NCBI GenBank assembly: GCA_963713275.1
Contig: CAVQLG010000013.1
Location: forward strand, 124,001 to 188,000
Length of the DNA stretch: 64,000 nucleotides
DNA from: CAIWHR01 sp963713275
GTDB lineage: Bacteria > Pseudomonadota > Gammaproteobacteria > Burkholderiales > Casimicrobiaceae
Direction: 5' to 3'
The stretch's first letter is position 1; every line of letters starts with the position of its first letter. Positions 42,889 through 51,636 of this stretch are shown here, in pieces. The position numbers and the translations under genes were made by a program. The notes beneath the pieces are model-generated. The model was not told the origin of the DNA. It did not search any database and saw only the letters and a program-made list of their open reading frames with translations.

Positions 42889-44268
42889 ATGATCCAGATC
42901 GACTACCAGCTCACCCCGGCCGCCCTGCTCCCCGCCATCGACCGCGTGTTCGAGGTCTCCGCGAAGAAGATCGCGCTGATCGAAAAGCGCTGGGACCCCG
43001 CCCAGGGGACCCCGGTGTTCACGGTCGCCGGCCGCTACAGCACCCGGGGCTGGACCGAGTGGACGCAGGGCTTCCAGTTCGGCTCGGCGATCCTGCAGTT
43101 CGACGTCACGCAGGACCGGCAGATGCTGGACATCGGCGTCGGGGGCACGGTCCGGCACATGGCCCGCCACGTGAGCCACGTCGGCGTGCACGATCACGGC
43201 TTCAACAACATCTCGACCTACGGCAACCTGCTGCGTCTCGTGCGCGAGGGCCGGATTCCCGACGACGCGTGGCAGCGCCGGTTCTGCGAGCTCGCGCTCA
43301 AGGTCTCCGGCGCCGTGCAAGCGGCGCGATGGACGGAGCTGCCGGACGGGCTGGGCTTCATCCACTCGTTCAACGGACCCCACTCGCTGTTCGCAGACAC
43401 GATGCGCTCGCTGCGCTCGCTCGCGGTCGCGCACCAGCTCGGCCACGTGCTCATGGGCGAGCGCGACCGCAGGATCTCGCTGCTGCAGCGGCTCGTCCAG
43501 CACGCCGACACCAACGCCCTGTACAACGTGTACTACGGCAAGGGCCGTGATCGCTACGACGTGCGCGGCCGCGTCGCGCACGAGTCGATCTTCAACATCC
43601 ATGACGGTTCCTACCGGTGCCCGAGCACCCAGCAGGGTTACGCGCCGTTCTCGACCTGGACCCGGGGTCTCGGCTGGGTGCATCTGGGCTACGCGGAGCT
43701 GCTCGAATTCCTGCAGACGCTGGACGAAGGCGAACTCGAGCCGTTCGGCGGCAAGAAGAGCGTGCTGGCGCGCTACGTCTCCACCGCCCGCGCGACGGCC
43801 GATTTCTACCTCGAACACACGCCGAGCTGCGGCGTTCCCTACTGGGACACCGGCGCGCCGGGGCTGGCGCAACTCGGCGACTACCTCGAGCGGCCCGCCG
43901 ACCCGTTCAACGACCACGAGCCGGTCGACAGTTCGGCGGCGGCGATCACGGCCCAGGGACTGATCCGGCTCGGCCGCCTCCTCGACGCCCGCGGCCAGCG
44001 CCGTGTCGGCGCCCGGTACCTCGCTGCGGGCCTCACGGTCGCCAGGACGCTGTTCGACAAGCCCTACCTGTGCACCGACGCCCGGCACGAGGGCCTTCTG
44101 CTGCACACCGTCTACCACCGGCCGAACGGCTGGGACCACGTCCCGAAGGGTCGCCGCGTCCCCTGCGGCGAGTCCTGCATGTGGGGCGACTACCACCTCC
44201 GCGAGCTCGCCCTGACCATCCGGCGCATCGCCCGCGACGAGCCCGCGTACGCGTTCTTCCTGCGCTGA
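42889..44268 (+). CDS. Glycoside hydrolase family 88 protein (unsaturated glucuronyl hydrolase-like)
   Basis: 459 aa from ATG 42889; the frame is open upstream through the SDR remnant but not coding there. The (alpha/alpha)6-barrel features of GH88 are visible: MLDIGVGGTVRHMARHVSHV (conserved Asp region), NIHDGSYRCPSTQQGYAPFS, STWTRGLGWVHLGYAELLEF, and DSSAAAITAQGLIRLGRLL, the RDSSAAAIxASGLLEL block. No signal peptide, so it acts in the cytosol on imported unsaturated uronate oligosaccharides made by polysaccharide lyases. No lyase is nearby, and the fold also serves other sugars. Confidence 0.85.
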   Translation: MIQIDYQLTPAALLPAIDRVFEVSAKKIALIEKRWDPAQGTPVFTVAGRYSTRGWTEWTQGFQFGSAILQFDVTQDRQMLDIGVGGTVRHMARHVSHVGVHDHGFNNISTYGNLLRLVREGRIPDDAWQRRFCELALKVSGAVQAARWTELPDGLGFIHSFNGPHSLFADTMRSLRSLAVAHQLGHVLMGERDRRISLLQRLVQHADTNALYNVYYGKGRDRYDVRGRVAHESIFNIHDGSYRCPSTQQGYAPFSTWTRGLGWVHLGYAELLEFLQTLDEGELEPFGGKKSVLARYVSTARATADFYLEHTPSCGVPYWDTGAPGLAQLGDYLERPADPFNDHEPVDSSAAAITAQGLIRLGRLLDARGQRRVGARYLAAGLTVARTLFDKPYLCTDARHEGLLLHTVYHRPNGWDHVPKGRRVPCGESCMWGDYHLRELALTIRRIARDEPAYAFFLR

Positions 44269-44301
44269 TCCGGCCGGTGCAGTGCTGGATCGCACGGGCG
44301 A

Positions 44302-45450
44302 ATGAGCTCTCCGATGCCAATCGTCGACCGCGCGCTACTGACCGTCGAATCCGCCGGCGCCGACGGCGCAGCCCGCACCGTGGTTTGCGCCGGCGAATGG
44401 ACGCTGCCGGCGAGCGCCCGGCTCGACCGAGCGCTCGCCGGCATCCGCTGGCCGCAGGCGGGCGAGCTCGTCGTCGACGCCACGCGCGTGTCGGCGCTGG
44501 ACACGGCGGGCGCCTGGTTGCTGCACCGGACGCAGCGCGAGCTCGCGGCACGCGGGTGCACCGTGCGCGTCACCGGCCTGCGTCCCGAATTCGCATCGCT
44601 GCTCGACCTGATCGCGGCCCGCGACGTCCCGCTCGCGTCGCCCGCGCCCCCGGCGCCCGGGCTGCTCGCCCGCATCGGCAGGCGCGCATCGGCCGAAATC
44701 GTCGGCGCCGGCGGATACCTCGCCTTCGTCGGCGAAAGCGCGTTGGCGCTTTCGCGCGCGCTGCGGCACCCGAGTCGGCTGCGGTGGCGGCCGATCCTTC
44801 ACAACGTCCAGACGGCCGGTCTGGAGGCGCTGCCGATCACCGGCCTGCTGTCGTTCCTGATGGGCGTCGTCATCGCCTACCAGGGCGCGGACCAGCTGCA
44901 GCGTTTCGGCGCCAACATCTTCGTCGTCGACCTGGTCGCGCTCGCGATGCTGCGCGAGCTCTCGCCGCTGCTGACGGCGATCATCATCGCCGGACGGTCC
45001 GGCTCGGCGTACACCGCGCAGATCGGCACCATGAAGGTCACCGAGGAGATCGACGCGCTGCGGACGATCGGCGTCGGCGCGCAGGAGCTCCTGGTGCTGC
45101 CGAAGGTCATCGCGCTGGTCATCGTGATGCCGCTGCTCACGGTCTACACCGACGTCACCGGCGTGCTTGGCGGCATGATGATGGCGCGTGCCAAACTCGA
45201 CGTCAGCTTCGCCGCCTTCTTCGACCGCTTCGACGAGGCGGTGGAGCTGTCGTCGTACTGGACGGGGCTCGCCAAGGCGCCGGTCTTCGCGCTGATCGTC
45301 GCGCTCGTCGGCTGCTTCCGCGGTTTCCAGGTGAGCGGCAGCGCCGAGAGCGTGGGCGAGCAGACGACGATGAGCGTCGTCCAGTCGATCTTCCTCGTGA
45401 TCGTCACCGACGCGGTGTTCTCGGTCGTCTTCCTCTGGTTGGACCTGTGA
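44302..45450 (+). CDS. mlaE: Mla-type lipid ABC transporter permease with N-terminal STAS domain
   Basis: 382 aa. Residues 1-110 form a STAS-like domain (AGELVVDATRVSALDTAGAW), i.e. the role played by separate MlaB elsewhere. The rest is the MlaE permease: helices with GLLSFLMGVVIAYQGADQLQ, MLRELSPLLTAIIIAGRSGS and GTMKVTEEIDALRTIG, the diagnostic EIDAL motif. It moves phospholipids across the inner membrane with MlaF and the MCE protein. Its TGA overlaps the ATG of the ATPase gene. Confidence 0.93.
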   Translation: MSSPMPIVDRALLTVESAGADGAARTVVCAGEWTLPASARLDRALAGIRWPQAGELVVDATRVSALDTAGAWLLHRTQRELAARGCTVRVTGLRPEFASLLDLIAARDVPLASPAPPAPGLLARIGRRASAEIVGAGGYLAFVGESALALSRALRHPSRLRWRPILHNVQTAGLEALPITGLLSFLMGVVIAYQGADQLQRFGANIFVVDLVALAMLRELSPLLTAIIIAGRSGSAYTAQIGTMKVTEEIDALRTIGVGAQELLVLPKVIALVIVMPLLTVYTDVTGVLGGMMMARAKLDVSFAAFFDRFDEAVELSSYWTGLAKAPVFALIVALVGCFRGFQVSGSAESVGEQTTMSVVQSIFLVIVTDAVFSVVFLWLDL

Positions 45451-46250
45451 TGGAAATGCACGGACCGCGGCCCGCGTCCGGTCCCGTGGTCGAGGTCCGC
45501 GGCGTCGCGACCCGCTTCGGCGCGGCCGTCGTCCACGAGTGCGTCGACCTCGCGGTAAGCGACGGCGAGGTCTTCGCACTGGTCGGCGCCAGCGGGTCGG
45601 GCAAGTCGACCCTGCTGCGCGAGATCATCCTGCTGCAGCGTCCGGCTGCCGGCTCCATCCGCGTGTTCGGCCAGGAAATCGTCGGGATGACCGACGAGGA
45701 CGCGCTGCCGCTGCGTCGAAGGTGGGGAGTGATGTTCGAGCGCGGCGCCCTGTTCTCCGCCCTGACCGTGGCGGAGAACGTCGGGATGGTCCTCGCCGAG
45801 CACACCGACCTGCCCGCGCGCCTGATCCGCGAGATGGCCGCCGTCAAGATCGCGCTGACCGGCCTGCCGGCCGACGCCGGCCCCAAGTACCCGAGCGAGC
45901 TCTCGGGCGGCATGAGAAAGCGCGCGTCGCTTGCGCGGGCGCTGGCGCTCGATCCCGAACTCCTCTTTCTCGACGAACCCACGGCCGGGCTGGACCCCTT
46001 GTCGGCCAGCGGCATCGACGAGCTCGTGCGCAGCCTGCGCGACGGCCTCGGCCTCACGATCATGATGGTTACGCACGACCTGGACCTGTTGTGGCGCGCG
46101 GCGGACCGGGTGGCCGTGCTCGGCCGCGGCAACATCGTAGGCGCGGGCACGATGAACGAGCTTGCGCGGTCGGACGACCCGTTGGTGCGGCAGTACTTCC
46201 ACGGCCCGCGCGGCCGTGCCGCGCTGGAGCAGGCATGGAATCGAAAGTAA
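45450..46250 (+). CDS. mlaF: Mla-type lipid ABC transporter ATPase
   Basis: 266 aa. Walker A GASGSGKSTLLREI, signature LSGGMRKRASLARAL, Walker B ELLFLDEPTAGLDP and switch His in MMVTHDLDLL. The GMxKR form of the signature is typical for MlaF/Mkl-type ATPases. Starts in a TGATG overlap with mlaE and ends 16 nt inside the MCE gene, so the operon is tightly coupled. Confidence 0.94.
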   Translation: MEMHGPRPASGPVVEVRGVATRFGAAVVHECVDLAVSDGEVFALVGASGSGKSTLLREIILLQRPAAGSIRVFGQEIVGMTDEDALPLRRRWGVMFERGALFSALTVAENVGMVLAEHTDLPARLIREMAAVKIALTGLPADAGPKYPSELSGGMRKRASLARALALDPELLFLDEPTAGLDPLSASGIDELVRSLRDGLGLTIMMVTHDLDLLWRAADRVAVLGRGNIVGAGTMNELARSDDPLVRQYFHGPRGRAALEQAWNRK

Positions 46251-47203
46251 ACCTCGCCGCCGTGGGCGCGTTCGTCATCGTGCTCACCGTGACGATGATC
46301 GCCGGCGTGCTCTGGCTTGCGAGCGGCAAGTACTACCGCAAGAGCTACGATACCTACCAGACGTTCATGGCCGAGTCGGTGTCCGGCCTGAACGTCAACG
46401 CGCCGGTCCGCTACCGGGGGGTGGACGTGGGCCGCGTGCGCCGCATCGCGCTGGCGCCGGGAGACGTCGAGCACGTCGAGATCACGCTCGACATCGAGCG
46501 CGGAACTCCGGTCAAGGAGGACACGCTGGCCACGCTGCAGACACAGGGACTGACGGGGATCGCGTACGTCGAGCTGACGGCCGGCCGCCGCGACTCGCCG
46601 GCGCTCGCGGCGCGGCCGGACGCGCCCTACCCTGTCATCGCGTCGGCGCCGTCGCTGATGAACCGCCTGGAGACGGCGCTGCCCACGCTGCTCGCCGATC
46701 TGGCGCGCGTGACCGGCAACGTCAACAGCCTGCTCGACGAGCCCAACCGGCGCGCCGTCAAGGCCACGCTCGCGGACTTGGCCACGCTCTCGCGCACGCT
46801 CGCGCAGCGTTCGCGCAGCATCGAGGCCACCCTGGCAGGCGCCGAGCGCACGATGGAAGGCGCGGCGCGCGTGACGGGCGAGCTGCCGCGGCTGGTGGCA
46901 CGCGCCGAGCGCACCGCCGACGCGCTCGAACGCATGGCCGAAGCGGTCGGTGCCGCCGGAGCGAGCGGTCGCGCTGCGCTGGACAGCGCGCGCGGTACAC
47001 TGGATAGCGCGCGCGGCACGCTCGACGCCACGCGCGACGACCTCCGGCACTTCACCGGCAGCACGCTTCCCGAGATCCACGCCCTCGTGGCCGAGCTGCG
47101 CGCGCTGACGGCCACGTTGCGCCGCGTCGGTGACGAGGTCGAGCGCAATCCCGGCGTACTGCTGCGCGGGCGCCCGGCGCCCAGGCGCGGCCCCGGCGAG
47201 TGA
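46235..47203 (+). CDS. mlaD: MCE-domain lipid-binding protein (MlaD-like)
   Basis: 322 aa. N-terminal anchor helix (VGAFVIVLTVTMIAGVLWL), MCE domain (SVSGLNVNAPVRYRGVDVGR, TLATLQTQGLTGIAYVEL) and a long C-terminal helical region with heptad-like repeats, longer than E. coli MlaD. Two 21-bp tandem copies (46982-47002, 47003-47023) encode DSARGTL twice. It forms a hexameric periplasmic ring or tunnel for lipid. The last two codons and TGA lie inside a partial copy of the 4541 repeat element, so the original C-terminus may have differed. Confidence 0.9.
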   Translation: MESKVNLAAVGAFVIVLTVTMIAGVLWLASGKYYRKSYDTYQTFMAESVSGLNVNAPVRYRGVDVGRVRRIALAPGDVEHVEITLDIERGTPVKEDTLATLQTQGLTGIAYVELTAGRRDSPALAARPDAPYPVIASAPSLMNRLETALPTLLADLARVTGNVNSLLDEPNRRAVKATLADLATLSRTLAQRSRSIEATLAGAERTMEGAARVTGELPRLVARAERTADALERMAEAVGAAGASGRAALDSARGTLDSARGTLDATRDDLRHFTGSTLPEIHALVAELRALTATLRRVGDEVERNPGVLLRGRPAPRRGPGE

Positions 47204-47249
47204 GCAACGACGCGGACCGCCCGCGCGATGCTCGATTCACAGGCTCTGA
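47196..47249 (-). mobile_element. Half copy of the 4541-4691 element at the mlaD 3' end
   Basis: On the minus strand this reads TCAGAGCCTGTGA (47249-47237, identical to the end of the 4541 element), about 10 diverged bases, then a segment matching the element interior almost base for base (GCGCGGGCGGTC, one change, GCGTCGTTGCTCACTCGC). The other half and the second inverted repeat are missing. It spans the mlaD stop codon and the spacer before the lipoprotein gene. Confidence 0.75.
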
Positions 47250-47283
47250 GCGCCGTGCCGAACCCACCCAGCAGCCCCCCCCA

Positions 47284-47937
47284 ATGATCCGCCGACGCCT
47301 GCCACTGTCCGGCCCGCCGCGGGCGGCCGCATCCGCCGCGCTGGCGCTCGCCACGGTGGCCTGCAGCGCGCTGGCGCCAGTCCCCGTTGAGACGCCGGTG
47401 CGGCACGTGCTCGACGCGACGCCGGCGATCGCCGCGTCCGCCACGACACGCCCGCTCGTGCTCGAAGTGGGCGCCCCGCGGGCGGCCCCGGGCTTCGACA
47501 CCGCGGCGATCGCGTATGTGCAGAGGCCGGCGACGCTCGACCATTTCGCCGTGCACCGCTGGGTGGACTCGCCGGCGAAGATGCTCGGGCCGCTCTTGGT
47601 CCGGGCGCTGGAGGCTACCGGCGCGTTCAAGGCCGTGGTCCGAGACGCCCCCGGCGTCAGCACCGATCTGCGGCTCGACACCGAGGTCGTCCGGCTGCAG
47701 CAGAGCTTCCTCACCCGGCCCAGCCGCGTCGAGCTCGCGCTGCGCGTGCAGCTCGTCGACGTCGGCGCGCGCCGCATCGTGGCCACGCGCGTCGTCGAGG
47801 TCGTTCGGGACGCGCCGAGCGACGATCCCGCCGGCGGCGGCCTGGCCGCCAACGCCGCGCTGGCCAGCGCGCTGGAGGAAGTCGCGGCATTCTGCGTCAC
47901 GGCTTCCGCCGCCGTCGCGCCGCGCGCGGCGCCGTAG
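47284..47937 (+). CDS. ABC-type transport auxiliary lipoprotein (PqiC/LptE-like role)
   Basis: 217 aa from ATG 47284. Lipoprotein signal with lipobox ATVAC (Cys about residue 26), then a PqiC-type domain: RPLVLEVGAPRAAPGFDTAAIAYVQRP written in family style, with YVQRPATLDHFAVHRWVDSP and LRLDTEVVRLQQSF. Such lipoproteins sit in the outer membrane and receive lipid from the MCE tunnel. An in-frame GTG at 47200 overlaps the mlaD stop (GTGA), which would add 28 residues encoded by the repeat; no ribosome site precedes 47284. So the insertion may have separated the gene from its original initiation site. Confidence 0.82.
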   Translation: MIRRRLPLSGPPRAAASAALALATVACSALAPVPVETPVRHVLDATPAIAASATTRPLVLEVGAPRAAPGFDTAAIAYVQRPATLDHFAVHRWVDSPAKMLGPLLVRALEATGAFKAVVRDAPGVSTDLRLDTEVVRLQQSFLTRPSRVELALRVQLVDVGARRIVATRVVEVVRDAPSDDPAGGGLAANAALASALEEVAAFCVTASAAVAPRAAP

Positions 47938-48051
47938 CCCGCCGGCGGCGAATCCGAGTCGCGGCAGCGCGCTCTTTCGCGCAGCGGCGAGAATCGCCTT
48001 CAGCGCGCGACGCTCCGAACCCTCTGCGTGGGGCGAAGCGCGTCGGCGCAC

Positions 48052-48951
48052 CTATGCCGTTCGCATGGGCACCGGCGGCGCGTCGAGCGGCTCGCGGCCG
48101 ATCCGCTCGTACTCGGCGATCACCTGCGCGCCAAGCAGCAGGATGATGGCCCCGATCTCGACGCTGAGCAGCACTGCGATCGCGGTGGTCAGCGCGCCGT
48201 AGACGACCTGGATCTGCGACACCGTCGCGTAGTACCAGACGAGGGCGTGGCGGGTGATTTCCCACAGCACCGTGGCGGTCACGCCGCCGATCAGGGCGTG
48301 GCGCACCGCGAGCCGCCCGACCGGCATCACGAGGTAGATCGCCGTGAGCAGCAGCGCTTCGCCGAGCACACCGACGAGATAGAGCAGGACGCCGGCGACC
48401 GGGCTGAGCGACAGCGACGCGCCCAGGATCGTGACGTCCTGCGCGCCGATCCGCTGCAGCACGCCGGACACCACGGTGACGACGAGCAGCCCCGCGCCCA
48501 GGAACAGCATGAAGAGGTACGGCATCACCGCCGAGACGAGGAAGCGCCGACGGCGGATCGCGACGCGGTGGACGAAGATCACCGACATCGCGTTCTCCAG
48601 CACCGTAAACGCGAGGCTGCTGAAGAACAGCATCGTGGCGAGCAGGATGCCGCCGACGACGTGCCGATCGACGAGGAACGCGCGCAACCCTTCGACCAGC
48701 GCCGCGGCGTGGCCCGGCACGACGAACTCGAGGTAGTCGCGCAGCGTCGCGAGCAGGCGCGCCTCGTCGAAGAAATGCGAGGCCGCGATCAGCATGAGGA
48801 TGAGCAGCGGAACGAGCGAGAGCAGCGCGTAGTAGGCGACGGCGCCGGCGAGCAGGAAGCCCTGGTTGGCGCGAAAGCCGCGCGCGACCGCCAGGGCGAA
48901 CGACGCGGGGCTCCGGAGCACTTTCGCGGCGGCAGCGGCGAGCGGGCGCAT
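48052..48951 (-). CDS. YihY/virulence factor BrkB family membrane protein
   Basis: 299 aa from ATG 48951, with GGGAGCG about 6 nt upstream. Six transmembrane helices with the family hallmarks AGAVAYYALLSLVPLLILML, LENAMSVIFVHRV and LWEITRHALVWYYATVSQIQ near the fifth helix, then QVVYGALTTAIAVLLSVEI. The family was once mis-named ribonuclease BN; its function is unsettled. Convergent with the lipoprotein gene, 114 bp away. Confidence 0.9.
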   Translation of the reverse strand: MRPLAAAAAKVLRSPASFALAVARGFRANQGFLLAGAVAYYALLSLVPLLILMLIAASHFFDEARLLATLRDYLEFVVPGHAAALVEGLRAFLVDRHVVGGILLATMLFFSSLAFTVLENAMSVIFVHRVAIRRRRFLVSAVMPYLFMLFLGAGLLVVTVVSGVLQRIGAQDVTILGASLSLSPVAGVLLYLVGVLGEALLLTAIYLVMPVGRLAVRHALIGGVTATVLWEITRHALVWYYATVSQIQVVYGALTTAIAVLLSVEIGAIILLLGAQVIAEYERIGREPLDAPPVPMRTA

Positions 48952-49308
48952 GGTCGCTCCCATTCTACGGCGGTCGACCTGCCGCGGACCCCGCTTGCGC
49001 AGGCGGTGCCGCACGGGTGCCGGGGGATGACGGCCGGGAAGCGCAGCGACATAATTGCGCACCGCCGTGGCGCCGAGCGCCATGCACCCCGAGGAACATG
49101 AACCCGCACGCCACGCCTGCGCCGAGGATCGCGCCTTGCCCCGCCCTGCCCCGGCTGCGCGCCTGCCTGCCCGTCTCCACGCGCGAGGAGCTCTCGCGGC
49201 GGGCGCGCCCCGCGCCCCGGCGACGGCCGACGGCCGGGACGCCGCGCCGCGCGTCGGCGCGCCGGCGCGGCGTCCCGCGGGCGCTGGAGCAGGCGCGGGG
49301 AGTGCGCG
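48952..49308. other. Gene-free stretch upstream of yihY and the TDT gene
   Basis: About 357 bp between divergent genes. Several open frames exist but are Arg/Pro/Ala-rich. A TAGAAT (minus strand, 48967-48962) lies directly before the yihY start but has no -35 partner at proper spacing. No convincing promoter, repeat or RNA was found. Confidence 0.5.
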
Positions 49309-50295
49309 GTGAGCGCACCCGGCGCCGGCGCGCAGGCGCCGCGGCCGTGGCTTGCGCGCCTGCCTCCCGGCCTGTTCGCGATCGCGCTCGGAATCCTCGG
49401 CCTGTCCGGAGCCTGGCAGCGGATCGAGCCGCTCGTCGGCGGTGCCGCCGGCGGCATCGCCGACGCGCTGCGGGGCACCGGGGCCGTGCTGCTGCTGCTC
49501 ATAACGCTGCTCTGGGCTGCCAAGACGGCCCGGCATTTCGACGTCGTGCGCTCCGAATGGCGGCACCCCGTCCAGGGGCCGCTCCTGGCGCTGTTTCCGG
49601 TCACGACGCTGCTCGCGATCACGCTGCTCCTGCCCGCGATTCCGGGCTGGCGCGTCGCCGCGCTGTGGCTCGCGCTCGCGATGCTCGCGCTGCAGGCGGC
49701 GATCGCGTGGGAGGTCGTCTCGAAGCTGGCCACCGGGCGCTTGCCGGCCAAGCAGCTGTCGCCGGCGCTCTACCTGCCGATCGTCCCGGGTGGATTCGTC
49801 GGGGCAATGGCGCTGGCCGCGCTCGGCGCCCCCGGCTGGGCCACGCTGCTGGTGGGGATGGGCTTCGGGGGGTGGGCGCTGCTCGAGGTTCGCATCCTGC
49901 ACCAGTTGTTCGCCGGGCCCCTGCCGCCGGAATTGCGCGCCACGCTGGGCATCGAGATCGCCCCCGGCGCGGTGGGGACGCTGGCGGTGGCCTCGGTCTG
50001 GCCGGAGCTTCCCGGTGATCTCCTCATGATCGGCCTGGGGGTTGCGAGCGGCCCGGTGTTCGCCGTGCTGACGCGCTGGCGCTGGTGGACCGCAGTGCCG
50101 TTCTCGGTGGGCTTCTGGTCGTTCTCGTTTCCGCTCGCCGCGCTGGCCGGCGCCGCGGTCGAGGCCGTGCGGCGCGCCGGTTGGCCCCCCGGCATGGCGC
50201 TAGGTGCCGTGCTCGTCGCCTCGGCGGTGATCGCGTTCCTCTCGGTTCGCACGCTCGTGCTGCTTCTGCGCGGTCGCCTCATTCCCCCCGGGTGA
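49309..50295 (+). CDS. TDT family transporter (TehA/SLAC1-like)
   Basis: 328 aa from GTG 49309. Ten hydrophobic helices with the N-terminal LPPGLFAIALGILGLSGAW of TehA-type proteins, the EWRHPVQGPLLALFPVTTLL motif, and LSPALYLPIVPGGFVG. Family members are anion channels or tellurite/dicarboxylate carriers. No tehB-like methyltransferase is adjacent. Confidence 0.87.
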   Translation: MSAPGAGAQAPRPWLARLPPGLFAIALGILGLSGAWQRIEPLVGGAAGGIADALRGTGAVLLLLITLLWAAKTARHFDVVRSEWRHPVQGPLLALFPVTTLLAITLLLPAIPGWRVAALWLALAMLALQAAIAWEVVSKLATGRLPAKQLSPALYLPIVPGGFVGAMALAALGAPGWATLLVGMGFGGWALLEVRILHQLFAGPLPPELRATLGIEIAPGAVGTLAVASVWPELPGDLLMIGLGVASGPVFAVLTRWRWWTAVPFSVGFWSFSFPLAALAGAAVEAVRRAGWPPGMALGAVLVASAVIAFLSVRTLVLLLRGRLIPPG

Positions 50296-50336
50296 GGAAC
50301 GGGCCGACCCCGGGCATCGGAGCACACCGCGCAGAG

Positions 50337-50813
50337 TCAATCGACCAGCGGCATCACCGCAGCGATCTCGTAATCCTGAATCGTCTTGATCTTGTTCTCG
50401 AGCTGCAGATAGCGTAGCACCTTTGCCGCCGGCAGCACCCTGCTCAGGCGGTTCTGGTAGGCGCGCCGGGTGCGTACTTCCTCGGCGTCGATCGCGAGCG
50501 ACTCCTTGAGGACCGACTTGGCGAGGACGTCGGACAGCGGCCGGTGCTGCGCGACGACGTCCTCGATGAGACGCGTATTGCGCCGGTTCAGCGCGTCGAT
50601 CTTCTTCTGGAACTCGTCGTACAACGGCCAGAACTTGCTGGCCTCGGCGTCGGTGAGCTTCATCGCGGAGGCGACTACGGCGCGCTTGTCGGACCGCACC
50701 GCCAGCTTGAGCGCTTGCAGGTCGGCAGCGTCGGCCGCCTTGTCCTGCGCGCGGGCGGGCGGCGCGAACGCGAGCGCGGCGGCGAGCGTAGCGGCAGCGA
50801 GTATGCGATTCAT
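50337..50813 (-). CDS. Exported helical protein of unknown function
   Basis: 158 aa from ATG 50813. Signal peptide (MNRILAAATLAAALAFAPPARAQ), then an all-helical domain with KLTDAEASKFWPLYDEFQKK, LNRRNTRLIEDVV and VLRYLQLENKIKTIQDYEIA. The DAEA-x-FWPLYDEYQ pattern recurs in a family of small periplasmic proteins, vaguely Spy/CpxP-like (a five-helix LTxF reminiscence). The function is not known. Confidence 0.75.
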   Translation of the reverse strand: MNRILAAATLAAALAFAPPARAQDKAADAADLQALKLAVRSDKRAVVASAMKLTDAEASKFWPLYDEFQKKIDALNRRNTRLIEDVVAQHRPLSDVLAKSVLKESLAIDAEEVRTRRAYQNRLSRVLPAAKVLRYLQLENKIKTIQDYEIAAVMPLVD

Positions 50814-51165
50814 GGCAGTTCCGGTGGCGTTTCGTTGGCGAGGACGCGGCACGCGACGACGAGCGAGCGCCGTTGCGTGCGGCCGCGTCAAATCACGCCG
50901 CGCATTCTACTTCCCCGACGCGCGACCCGGGAGCCCCGTGGCGAACGCGCCGTGCCCCGGGATCGAAGTGCAGGCCGCGGCCGCGGCAAGGGTGCTCCCG
51001 CCGAGCGCGGGGCACGGCCGGCACGAACGCGCCCCGGCGCGACCCGCGGCGCATCCGGTTCGGTTCGACATCCGCGAGGGTTTGGTGCAGGATGCTCACT
51101 GCTGGCGCGCGCCTGCCGACGCGGGTGCCGCGGCGCGGTGCAACGCGGGATTCGCGGGAGGAACG
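50814..51165. other. Gene-free stretch between divergent genes
   Basis: About 350 bp. I find no gene, repeat or RNA, only the GGGAGGA ribosome site of the FecR gene at its end. The operon promoter presumably lies here but no -35/-10 pair stands out. Confidence 0.5.
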
Positions 51166-51636
51166 ATGACAGCCTTGCGACGACTCGGACGGCGGAGGAT
51201 CGTGCTCCTGGTGGCGGCCGCGTGCGTTGCGCCAGCCGCCGCCGCGGACATCGGACAGATCAAGGTTGCGCGCGGCGCGGTCACGATCGACCGCGCCGGT
51301 TCTGCGCTGCCCGCGACGGTGGGCATGCGCGTGCACTCGGCCGATCGCGTGCGGACCGGCGGTGACGGCTCGGTCGGCATCACGATGACCGACAACACGC
51401 TGTTGTCCGCCGGGCCGAACAGCACGCTGACCCTCGACCGCTTCGAGTTCGCGCCGACGACCAGCGTAGGCCGCTTCGAAGCGTCCCTCGGCACGGGGTC
51501 GCTCGCCGTCGTGTCCGGTCGCATCGCCAAGCAATCGCCCGAGGCGATGACCGTGCGGACGCCGCACGCGATCCTCGGCGTTCGCGGCACCGAGTTCGCG
51601 GTGCGCACCCATGATCCGGCGCTCGCGCGGCCTTGA
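51166..51636 (+). CDS. FecR-domain periplasmic protein
   Basis: 156 aa from ATG 51166 with GGGAGGA upstream. Signal peptide (VLLVAAACVAPAAAAD) then a FecR domain: GQIKVARGAVTIDRAG, VHSADRVRTGGDGSVGI, DNTLLSAGPNSTLTLDRFEF and TPHAILGVRGTEFAV, the closing FecR motif. Unlike sigma-factor regulators of the FecR family it has no cytoplasmic N-terminus. FecR domains of this kind are often found beside CHASE2 signalling proteins, as here. Overlaps the OmpA-like gene by 26 bp. Confidence 0.88.
   Translation: MTALRRLGRRRIVLLVAAACVAPAAAADIGQIKVARGAVTIDRAGSALPATVGMRVHSADRVRTGGDGSVGITMTDNTLLSAGPNSTLTLDRFEFAPTTSVGRFEASLGTGSLAVVSGRIAKQSPEAMTVRTPHAILGVRGTEFAVRTHDPALARP

Noticed and set aside
48052..49084. 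Upstream extension of yihY to ATGs at 48963 or 49084.
   Set aside because: The ATG at 48951 has a proper ribosome site; the longer forms add a non-family stretch.
49055..49312. Open frame of about 85 codons before the TDT gene.
   Set aside because: Ala/Arg/Pro-dominated composition, no motif or ribosome site; typical shadow in GC-rich spacer.
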